Assembly (NCBI GenBank): GCA_903908785.1
Contig: CAIVTL010000656.1
Coordinates: 1-7,541 of the forward strand
Direction: 5' to 3'
DNA from: Caldifarciminota bacterium
GTDB taxonomy: Bacteria; Hydrothermota; Tepidihabitantia; Tepidihabitantales; Tepidihabitantaceae
DNA: 7,541 nucleotides
In this document: piece by piece, positions 1-5,546 of the stretch
Layout of the letters: every line of letters begins with the position of its first letter
Numbering within the stretch: the first letter of the stretch is position 1
Made by a program: the position numbers and the translations under genes
The notes under the pieces: generated by a model
What the model saw: the letters and a program-made list of their open reading frames with translations, nothing else
Told to the model about the DNA's origin: nothing
Database searches by the model: none

Positions 1-1865
1 ATCATCGCCCGGAACTGGTTGATACGTTTCGGGTCGAAGAACATGTGCTCGGTGCGGCAAAGCCCGATGCCCTGTGCCCCGAGCGCGACGCCTGCCGCCG
101 CCTGGTCCGGCTGGTCTGCGTTGGCCCGGACCTTCAGCCGGCGGATTGAATCGGCCCAGCGCATCACGCGCGTGTAGCGCCGGTAGACCGGCGCCTGCGA
201 CGGTTTCAGGGTCTTGCTCACCAGGACACGGACCACCTCGGACGGAATGGTCTTGATCGGCCCGGCAAAGGCCTCGCCCATGAAACCGTCGAGCGAAATG
301 AACTCGCCCTGCTTCACCCGGTGCTTGCCCACGGTCATCACCTTACGGCGGTAGTCCACGTGGACATCGGCGCAGCCGACCACGCAGACCTTGCCCATCT
401 GGCGAGCGACCAGCGCCGCGTGGCTGGTCATGCCCCCGCGCGCGGTGAGGATGCCGCTCGCGACCTTCATGCCGCGGATGTCCTCCGGGCTCGTCTCCTC
501 GCGCACAAGGATGAAGTGCTCCGGCGCCTGCTTCCTGCCCTGCTCGCGCGCCTTCTTCACCTCCTGCTCGTCGCGCGCCTGCGCCGCTTCCAGCGCGTCG
601 GCCGTGAAATAGACCCGACCGCTCGCCGCGCCCGGCCCGGCGGCCAGGCCCTTGGCCAGCAGCCGCCGCTCGGCCACCGCCTTCATCTTTTCCTTCGGGT
701 CGAATATCGGCTGCAGCAGGTGATTGATAGCATTAGGCTCGATGCGCATCATCGCCTCGTCAAGCATCAGCACGCCCTCGGTGACCATCTCGAGGGCGAT
801 GCGGACCGAGGCAAACCCGGTGCGCTTGCCGGTCCGCGTCTGCAGGATGTACAGCTTGCCCCGCTCAATGGTAAACTCGATGTCCTGGATATCGCGGTAG
901 TGGGATTCGAGCTTGTTGCGGATGGCGAAGAGCTCGGTGTAGACTGCCGGCATTGCCTTGCGCAGTTCGTCGATGTGTTTCGGGGTCCGCGTGCCGGCGA
1001 CCACGTCCTCGCCCTGCGCGTTCATCAAGTACTCGCCGTAGAACTTGTTCCGGCCCGTCGCCGGGTCGCGGGTGAACGCAACCCCGGTACCGGAATCTTC
1101 ACCCTTGTTGCCGAAGACCATCGCCTGCACGTTGACCGCCGTGCCCCAGTCGTCGGGAATGTTGTTCAGCCGCCGGTAGACATTGGCGCGGTCATTGTCC
1201 CAGGAACGGAACACCGCGGCAATCGCCTCCCAGAGCTGCTGGTGCGGGTCCGTCGGAAAGACCGACCCGGTCCGCTTCTGCACCAGCCGCTTGAAAGTCC
1301 TGACCAGCTCCTTCAGCTCATTGACGCTCAGTTCGTAGTCGAACTTCAGGTGGCGGCGCTGCTTGAGCTTGTCAATCTCGACCTCGAACGGGTCCCGCTC
1401 CTCCTGGCTCTCCGGCTTCATGCCCATGACCACGTCGCCGTAGGTCTGTATCAACCGCCGGTACGAGTCCCAGGCAAAGCGCGGGTTCTGGCTCGCGCCC
1501 GCCAGGCCTTCGACCGTCTTGTCGTTCAAGCCCAGGTTCAGCACCGTGTCCATCATCCCGGGCATTGAGGCACGCGCGCCCGAACGCACCGAGAACAACA
1601 GCGGGTCGCGCGCGTCGCCGAACCGCCGACCCATGATGCCCTCCACATAGTGAATGCCCTGCGCGACATCGTGGTCCAGCCCCGGCGGCATCGACCGCTT
1701 CTTCATGTAGAAGACGCAGGCCGAAGCGGCAATCGTGAACCCGGGCGGAACCGGCAGACCGATGTTGGTCATCTCCGCCAGGTTCGCGCCCTTGCCGCCG
1801 AGCACGTCCTTCATCTGCGCCGAGCCCTCGGCCCGGCCGCTGCCGAAACGATAAACCGATTTCAT
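1..1865 (-). CDS. ppdK: Pyruvate, phosphate dikinase (N-terminal ~621 residues, runs off left edge)
   Basis: PPDK converts pyruvate, ATP and phosphate to PEP, AMP and pyrophosphate, reversibly, in the cytoplasm. My reading of the minus strand from ATG 1863-1865 is open to the window edge. It shows the ATP-grasp N-terminus (GGKGANLAEM, then LPVPPGFTI at about residues 24-45), the RSGARASMPGMMDTVLNLGL block at about 95-115, and FGNKGEDSGTGV at about 248-262. The phosphohistidine swivel domain follows with GGMTSHAALVAR, catalytic His at residue 482 and the regulatory-type Thr two residues before it. The start of the PEP/pyruvate barrel (GIGLCRTEHMFF) lies near the edge. About 250-290 C-terminal residues, including the barrel active-site Cys, are outside the window. 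The start is supported by a GGAG at 1874-1877, 8 nt upstream. It lies 90 nt downstream of the DUF2007-like gene, in the same direction. The family assignment is very secure; completeness cannot be judged. Confidence 0.97.
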   Translation of the reverse strand, partial: MKSVYRFGSGRAEGSAQMKDVLGGKGANLAEMTNIGLPVPPGFTIAASACVFYMKKRSMPPGLDHDVAQGIHYVEGIMGRRFGDARDPLLFSVRSGARASMPGMMDTVLNLGLNDKTVEGLAGASQNPRFAWDSYRRLIQTYGDVVMGMKPESQEERDPFEVEIDKLKQRRHLKFDYELSVNELKELVRTFKRLVQKRTGSVFPTDPHQQLWEAIAAVFRSWDNDRANVYRRLNNIPDDWGTAVNVQAMVFGNKGEDSGTGVAFTRDPATGRNKFYGEYLMNAQGEDVVAGTRTPKHIDELRKAMPAVYTELFAIRNKLESHYRDIQDIEFTIERGKLYILQTRTGKRTGFASVRIALEMVTEGVLMLDEAMMRIEPNAINHLLQPIFDPKEKMKAVAERRLLAKGLAAGPGAASGRVYFTADALEAAQARDEQEVKKAREQGRKQAPEHFILVREETSPEDIRGMKVASGILTARGGMTSHAALVARQMGKVCVVGCADVHVDYRRKVMTVGKHRVKQGEFISLDGFMGEAFAGPIKTIPSEVVRVLVSKTLKPSQAPVYRRYTRVMRWADSIRRLKVRANADQPDQAAAGVALGAQGIGLCRTEHMFFDPKRINQFRAM

Positions 1866-1928
1866 GTGCTAAACTCCGTTCTGCGGTCCTAAATCAACGA
1901 ACGATAATCTCAAGTCGTAGGTCCGTGT

Positions 1929-1948
1929 GTGCGGCGACCATGCCGCAC
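1929..1948 (-). other. Small perfect hairpin between DUF2007-like gene and ppdK
   Basis: A perfect 7-bp stem (GTGCGGC / GCCGCAC) with a 6-nt loop lies just after the DUF2007-like stop and about 60 nt before the ppdK start. On the transcribed strand it is followed by ACACGGACC rather than a T-run, so it does not look like an intrinsic terminator. It could be a stability or processing hairpin in the ppdK leader, or chance in GC-rich DNA. No convincing promoter is visible between it and ppdK. Confidence 0.4.
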
Positions 1949-1955
1949 CGGTAGG

Positions 1956-2204
1956 CTACTCGTCCTTGCCGGGTTCGCCGGCATCCGCGGCGAGAAAAGC
2001 GTCAAGGAGTTCCTTGGCCAGGGCCACGTTCTCCTCTGCCACCAGCACCTCGCCCCAGACCGGCCGCATCACCTGCGCAAGGCCGTCATACGATGGAATC
2101 TGGAACGAACGAATCATGGCCGGTACGCCGTTATCCTCGAACAGGTCGCGCACCGCATTCGCCATGAGTTCGTTGGGAGGTCGGTAGATAGCTTTAAGTG
2201 CCAC
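1956..2204 (-). CDS. Small DUF2007-like protein (putative signal-transducing domain)
   Basis: This short cytoplasmic protein of about 82 residues resembles the DUF2007 fold. It has a start like ALKAIYRPPNELMANAVRDL, a helix, then a hydrophobic strand (NGVPAMIRSF), a central VWGEVLVAEEN strand and a C-terminal helix (ALAKELLDAFLA). DUF2007 proteins are usually 65-90 residues; their role is unknown and a signalling or regulatory part is only presumed. I see no signal peptide or membrane segment. The start is uncertain. The longest frame begins at GTG 2220-2222, but that codon abuts a strong -10 element (2214-2219), so transcription would begin downstream of it. I prefer GTG 2202-2204, which would be leaderless or nearly so and still keeps the whole conserved region. 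ATG 2163-2165 would remove the first strand. The gene is 105 nt downstream of selA and 90 nt upstream of ppdK. The family call is from pattern recognition only. Confidence 0.7.
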   Translation of the reverse strand: MALKAIYRPPNELMANAVRDLFEDNGVPAMIRSFQIPSYDGLAQVMRPVWGEVLVAEENVALAKELLDAFLAADAGEPGKDE

Positions 2205-2213
2205 GGAGTGAAT

Positions 2214-2242
2214 AGTATACACCCGATTCCGACGCCAGTCAA
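2214..2242 (-). promoter_or_regulatory. Sigma70-type promoter for the DUF2007-like gene (and possibly ppdK)
   Basis: On the minus strand, TTGACT (2242-2237) and TATACT (2219-2214) are separated by exactly 17 nt, each hexamer matching 5 of 6 consensus bases. In a GC-rich region this AT-rich pair stands out. It lies just after the selA stop and just before the DUF2007-like frame, where a new transcription unit would be expected. The predicted start point is about 2204-2208, almost on top of GTG 2202-2204. An 8-bp dyad (CCGATTCC at 2223-2230, GGAATCGG at 2290-2297) overlaps the spacer and could be an operator half or chance. Confidence 0.6.
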
Positions 2243-2309
2243 ACCAGCCGGCAGGCCACGACCTCCTACCCCCAGTCGCGGTTCCCGCTGGAATCGGCCG
2301 TGGGACGGA

Positions 2310-3773
2310 CTACTGCTGGAACGCGACGAGGAGGGCGGCGGCGATGACGGGGATTTCGTCGCGGCGGAGGGTGCGGAAGTCGAGCACATACACGCCCTTC
2401 TCGACCCGCCCGAAGACCGGCGGGCGGTTGAGACGCATCCGGCGGGCGAGTTCGTCAACGTGCATGGTCTTGGGCCGGATGGCGACGACGCGCGATTCAA
2501 GGCTCTCGGTCGCGAGCGACCCGCCGCCGATTTCCGATAGCGCGGGTTTCACCGCGAACTCGACCTTGTCCTTGAGGTCAGCCTGCACGCGCCGCAGGAG
2601 GCCCCTTGCCTCGCTCTGCATCTGGGCCGGGGTCTTGAGCAGCAACTGGAAGAGCGCGTGCTCTTTCACCACCCGTTCTTCATCAAGGAAGAGTTCGAGC
2701 GTCCGTTCGAGCACCGCATAGGTGAGCTTTCCGCAGCGGAGCGCACGGGTTAGCGGGTGCTTCTTCAGCAGGTCAATGTGCTTCTTCTTGCCGACGATGA
2801 TGCCCGCCTGCGACGCGGCAATCAGCTTGTCCCCGGAGAAACAGATGACATCCGCGCCCGCCTTGACCGAGTCCTGCACCAGAGGTTCTTTGGGCAGGCC
2901 GTACTTTGAAAGGTCAACGAGCGCGCCGGACCCGAGGTCGTCGACCACGAGCACATGGGACTCCCGCGCCAGCGCGACCAGTTCCTCAAGGCTCACCTCC
3001 TTGGTGAACCCGGTAATCTTGTAGTTGGAGGTGTGAACCCGAAGCAGCAGCGCCGTCTCCGGCGTCACCGCGTTCTTATAGTCACGCAGGTGAGTCCGGT
3101 TGGTGGTGCCGACCTCTACCATCTTGCAGCCGCTCTGCATCATCACATCCGGAATCCGGAACGCGCCGCCGATTTCGATGAGCTGGCCCCGCGAGACAAT
3201 CGCCTCTTTGCCCTTGGCCAGCCCGGAAAGGATGAGCAGGGTGGCCGCGCAGTTGTTGTTGACGACCATCGCCGCCTCGGCACCGGTCAGTTCACAGAGC
3301 AGCGGCTCGATGTGCCGGTACCGGCTGCCGCGCCGGCCGGTCTCAAGGTCGATTTCGAGACTGGAGAAATGCTCGCTGGCGTCGGCCAGCGCCTCCTGCG
3401 CGACTCTGGCAAGGGGCGCGCGCCCGAGCCCGGTGTGCAGAATCACCCCGAGCCCGTTGATTGCCCGCGTCAGCGTCGGCTTGCGCTCGCGCTCCAGCCG
3501 CCGCACCAGTTCATCCTGTGCATAGGCTGCGGTCTCGCCCGCCTGTATCTTCTGCCGCAATTCATCCAGGTACGCCCGAATCGTCCGCACCGCCATCCGG
3601 CGATGCACGCAGCCCAGCACCGGCTTCAGCGCCTCGCTCTCCAGCAGCTTGTCAACGGAAGGAAGAGAGCGGAGAGTGGCCAAGTGGTCCAGTGGTCCAG
3701 TGATCGAGTGTCCGGTTGGGGTCCTTTCACTAGACCTCTTGACCACTTGAGCACTAGACCGCTGCTTCTTCAC
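2310..3773 (-). CDS. selA: L-seryl-tRNA(Sec) selenium transferase (selenocysteine synthase)
   Basis: SelA is the PLP enzyme that converts Ser-tRNA(Sec) to Sec-tRNA(Sec) with selenophosphate, in the cytoplasm. The 487-residue frame has the family blocks in order: LRSLPSVDKLL (about 34-44, the normal N-terminus), TRAINGLGVILHTGLGRAPL (102-121), DLETGRRGSRY (142-152), VVNNNCAATLL (170-180), SRGQLIEIGGAFRIPDVM (194-211), VGTTNRTHLRDY (221-232), VHTSNYKITGF (246-256), DDLGSGALVDLSKYGLP (278-294) and the PLP-lysine segment SGDKLIAASQAG (Lys 316). The C-terminal domain ends with PPVFGRVEKGVYVLDFRTL. Two things are odd. The segment after the lysine reads IAAS where most SelA have LGGP, and residues 1 to about 31 match no SelA and are encoded by an intergenic-type octamer repeat array. 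The start is GTG 3771-3773, overlapping the mcsB stop by 4 nt (GTGA), which suggests translational coupling. GTG at 3746 or TTG at 3683 are possible shorter starts. No selB, selD or tRNA(Sec) is in the window. Confidence 0.95.
   Translation of the reverse strand: MKKQRSSAQVVKRSSERTPTGHSITGPLDHLATLRSLPSVDKLLESEALKPVLGCVHRRMAVRTIRAYLDELRQKIQAGETAAYAQDELVRRLERERKPTLTRAINGLGVILHTGLGRAPLARVAQEALADASEHFSSLEIDLETGRRGSRYRHIEPLLCELTGAEAAMVVNNNCAATLLILSGLAKGKEAIVSRGQLIEIGGAFRIPDVMMQSGCKMVEVGTTNRTHLRDYKNAVTPETALLLRVHTSNYKITGFTKEVSLEELVALARESHVLVVDDLGSGALVDLSKYGLPKEPLVQDSVKAGADVICFSGDKLIAASQAGIIVGKKKHIDLLKKHPLTRALRCGKLTYAVLERTLELFLDEERVVKEHALFQLLLKTPAQMQSEARGLLRRVQADLKDKVEFAVKPALSEIGGGSLATESLESRVVAIRPKTMHVDELARRMRLNRPPVFGRVEKGVYVLDFRTLRRDEIPVIAAALLVAFQQ
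3676..3762. repeat. Degenerate octamer array with inverted arms, inside the 5' end of selA
   Basis: Plus strand: GTGGCCAA, GTGGTCCA, GTGGTCCA, GTGATCGA and GTGTCCGG follow each other without gaps from 3676 to 3715. After a 15-nt spacer the inverted units TAGACCTC, TTGACCAC, TTGAGCAC and TAGACCGC run from 3731 to 3762. The arms 3675-3702 and 3728-3755 pair at 23 of 28 positions, so the transcript can fold into a long imperfect hairpin. The array lies wholly inside the selA frame and is read through without a stop. Its base pattern matches the junction arrays in front of mcsB and mcsA. Confidence 0.85.
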
Positions 3774-4816
3774 GGATGCACCAACGTCTCTCTGACGAAC
3801 GTCGCCCGGCGCTCGTCGCGCTCCGCCGCGGTCAGGGTCTCGCCCAGCATCACCTGCAGGTTCGCGGGCCGGACGAGAATCAGGAGCCGCGTCACCTCGG
3901 CCAGGTTGATTTCGTTCACGAGGCCGAGCGCGACGCCGAGCCGCAGGTTGGCAATCAGGTTTATCGCCTCATCCGACGAGAGGACGCGCGCGGTCCGCAG
4001 CAGGCCGAACGACCGGAAAACCTTGTCCTCGACCTCGACCCGCAACTTGTTCATCAGGTACTCGCGCGCCTTGCGCTCGTATTGAATCACCTGCCGGCTG
4101 ATGTCCGCAATCGTCTCGATGATTTCCCATTCGGTCTGGCCCACGGTCTTCTGGTTGGAAATCTGGAAGAAGTTGCCCTTGGTTTCGGTGCCCTCGCCGT
4201 ACAGGCCGCGCACCGCCAGCCCGATGTGCATGGCCCCGCGCAGCACCTTCTCAATCTCGCGGGTGATAACGAGCGCGGGCAGGTGCACGAGCACCGAAGC
4301 CCGCATGCCGGTGCCGAGGTTGGTCGGGCACGCGGTCAGGAACCCGAACTCCGTTGAGAACGCATACTGCAACTGCGTTTCCAGCTTCTCGTCGAGCGCC
4401 GCTGCCGCGGTGAACGCCTCCGGGAAATCGAGGCCGGAAGCCATCACCTGGAACCGGAGGTGGTCTTCTTCATTGACCATCAAGCTGACGGTCTCGTCCT
4501 TGCTGACGTAAAGCCCGCGCTTCGCCTTAGAGGCGACGAAATCCGGCGACGCCAGATGCCTTTCAACCAGGTACTGGCCGTGCGGTTCGGAAAGCTGCTC
4601 GTTGTCGAGGAACTGCCCCTGGGTCATGTAGCCCGCGTCGGAAAGCGCCCAGCGCACGCCTTCGACGGTACGCTCGTGGTCGCTCGGCCTCGCCCGGTGC
4701 GTGAACGGGACGTCCGACAGGTTCCGCGCCAGGCGCACGCGCGTCGAGACGACCACGTCGGCTTCCGGCCCGGTGGCCGAGAGCCACTTGCCCACGACGT
4801 CGCTGGCGAGTTTCAT
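3770..4816 (-). CDS. mcsB: Protein arginine kinase McsB
   Basis: McsB is a guanido-kinase-fold enzyme that phosphorylates arginines on damaged proteins and marks them for ClpCP-type proteolysis. The 348-residue protein is about the usual length. Visible motifs are VVSTRVRLARNL (21-32), NEEDHLRFQ (115-123, the catalytic acidic loop), CPTNLGTGMRAS (163-174, with the reactive-Cys position of phosphagen kinases) and RGLYGEGTETKGNFFQISNQ (203-222, nucleotide and acidic-loop region). The C-terminal ERDERRA (332-338) fits the RDxxRA phospho-arginine-binding motif that distinguishes McsB from creatine or arginine kinases. It lies directly after its activator mcsA, separated by a 115-nt repeat-filled gap, and overlaps selA by 4 nt. 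No Shine-Dalgarno precedes the ATG (upstream reads TCTTCCGCACCC). In Firmicutes the partners are ctsR and clpC; neither is seen here. The assignment is secure. Confidence 0.95.
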   Translation of the reverse strand: MKLASDVVGKWLSATGPEADVVVSTRVRLARNLSDVPFTHRARPSDHERTVEGVRWALSDAGYMTQGQFLDNEQLSEPHGQYLVERHLASPDFVASKAKRGLYVSKDETVSLMVNEEDHLRFQVMASGLDFPEAFTAAAALDEKLETQLQYAFSTEFGFLTACPTNLGTGMRASVLVHLPALVITREIEKVLRGAMHIGLAVRGLYGEGTETKGNFFQISNQKTVGQTEWEIIETIADISRQVIQYERKAREYLMNKLRVEVEDKVFRSFGLLRTARVLSSDEAINLIANLRLGVALGLVNEINLAEVTRLLILVRPANLQVMLGETLTAAERDERRATFVRETLVHP

Positions 4817-4826
4817 GGGTGCGGAA

Positions 4827-4922
4827 GAGATAGAGGGATCAAGAGATCAAGGGATCGAGTGACGGACTGGCACGCAACGCGGGGGCACCCATTTGATCTT
4901 GATCTCTCGATCTCTTGGTCTC
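4827..4922. repeat. Degenerate octamer array forming an inverted repeat in the mcsA-mcsB gap
   Basis: Plus strand: GAGATAGA, GGGATCAA, GAGATCAA, GGGATCGA and GTGACGGA are contiguous from 4827 to 4866. A GC-rich spacer follows, then the inverted units TTGATC, TTGATCTC, TCGATCTC and TTGGTCTC at 4893-4922, ending in TCTTCCC that mirrors GGAAGAGA at 4823-4830. The arms align over about 35 nt with few mismatches. The element fills nearly the entire gap between the mcsA stop (4932) and the mcsB ATG (4816). A separate 8-bp dyad, ATGGGTGC / GCACCCAT (4815-4822 and 4885-4892), includes the first two bases of the mcsB start codon. Confidence 0.85.
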
Positions 4923-4931
4923 TTCCCACGG

Positions 4932-5420
4932 CTATTCCGTCTCTGCCTGCTTCAACTGGTCCCGCAGGGCGGCGGCTTTCTCATAGTCTTCGGCCTGAAT
5001 CGCGCCGGTCAGGGCCTCGCGGATTTTCTGGACGTTCATTTTCACCTGCGCCTGCTTGCGGCCACCGCTCGCGGTCCGGCCGACGTGCTGCACCGCGCCG
5101 TGAATCCGGCGTATCAACGGCAGGAGTTCGTCGTGAAAGGAAACGTAGCACTCAGCGCAGCCCAGCCGCCCCTGCCGCTTGAATTCGGCATACGACATGC
5201 CGCAGTTCCGGCAGACCAGCTTTGAATCGCCTTCGTCAACGCGGGTCTTCAATTCCGCGATGATTTCCGCAACCCCGGCCTTCAGCTTCTCGACCTCCGT
5301 GAACCCGCGCTGGCGAGCGCAGTCGGCGCAGACCGCAATCTCGGTAACCTTGCCGTCCTTGTCGAGCTGGCTGACCTTCATGGTCGCCTCGGTCTGGGCA
5401 CAAAGGTCACAGAGTTTCAT
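4932..5420 (-). CDS. mcsA: McsA, zinc-finger activator of McsB with UVR domain
   Basis: McsA binds and stimulates the arginine kinase McsB. The 162-residue frame has the classic layout: four CxxC pairs (Cys 4/7, 31/34, 70/73, 88/91) that would form two zinc-binding sites, then a charged linker, then a C-terminal UVR motif at about 127-160 (VQKIREALTGAIQAEDYEKA followed by LRDQLKQ), the coiled segment also found in UvrB/UvrC and ClpC. Length and order fit McsA well, and the next gene is McsB, which settles the call against other UVR proteins. The start ATG 5418-5420 gives the usual MKLCDLC opening. No Shine-Dalgarno is visible; the 40 nt upstream are an octamer repeat. The upstream neighbour is lolD, 116 nt away, and a shared transcript is likely. 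Confidence 0.94.
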   Translation of the reverse strand: MKLCDLCAQTEATMKVSQLDKDGKVTEIAVCADCARQRGFTEVEKLKAGVAEIIAELKTRVDEGDSKLVCRNCGMSYAEFKRQGRLGCAECYVSFHDELLPLIRRIHGAVQHVGRTASGGRKQAQVKMNVQKIREALTGAIQAEDYEKAAALRDQLKQAETE

Positions 5421-5426
5421 AGAAAA

Positions 5427-5466
5427 GGATTCAAGGGGTCAAGGATTCGAGGATTCAAGTGATAGA
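5427..5466. repeat. Octamer array directly upstream of mcsA
   Basis: Plus strand: GGATTCAA, GGGGTCAA, GGATTCGA, GGATTCAA and GTGATAGA are contiguous octamers from 5427 to 5466, ending 6 nt from the mcsA start codon. This is the same unit type as the mcsB and selA arrays with a locus-specific variant (GGATTCAA). The array fills the place where a ribosome binding site would normally be. Confidence 0.8.
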
Positions 5467-5546
5467 ACAAAGGAGGGATAGAGCGAGAAAGAGATTGAGG
5501 CGCGAGAGTCCCGTCTTACTTCTCTCATCTGACTTCTCACCTCTCC
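5467..5546. repeat. Purine-rich then pyrimidine-rich segment, likely decayed inverted arms of the mcsA junction element
   Basis: The plus strand is strongly purine-biased from about 5467 to 5509, then pyrimidine-biased from about 5511 to 5546, with blocks that can be phased as octamers (CTTACTTC, TCTCATCT, GACTTCTC, ACCTCTCC). Reversed, the second half resembles the first half, so it may be the degenerate inverted arm of the repeat in front of mcsA. It extends into the last three codons of lolD. No T-run terminator or promoter is visible here. Confidence 0.45.

Noticed and set aside
321..1568. Long plus-strand open frame (415 codons) opposite ppdK
   Set aside because: It is the codon-aligned antisense of a clearly conserved PPDK; its His/Arg/Leu-rich composition is typical of a GC-rich shadow frame and no family motif is visible.
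2205..2222. GTG at 2220-2222 as start of the DUF2007-like gene
   Set aside because: The codon abuts the -10 hexamer of a near-consensus promoter and has only a weak purine stretch upstream; the extra six residues add nothing to the conserved region. Not excluded if another promoter is used.
2223..2309. Intrinsic terminator after selA
   Set aside because: The gap contains an 8-bp dyad spread over about 75 nt and a GC-rich stretch but no compact stem followed by a T-run on the transcribed strand.
2955..4085. Long plus-strand open frame (376 codons) across selA and mcsB
   Set aside because: It spans two well-supported minus-strand genes and their overlap, and has no recognisable domain.
4839..4892. 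Short upstream frame (17 codons, minus strand) in the mcsB leader
   Set aside because: No ribosome binding site, no recognisable peptide, and it consists mostly of spacer and repeat; kept only as part of the leader-folding idea.
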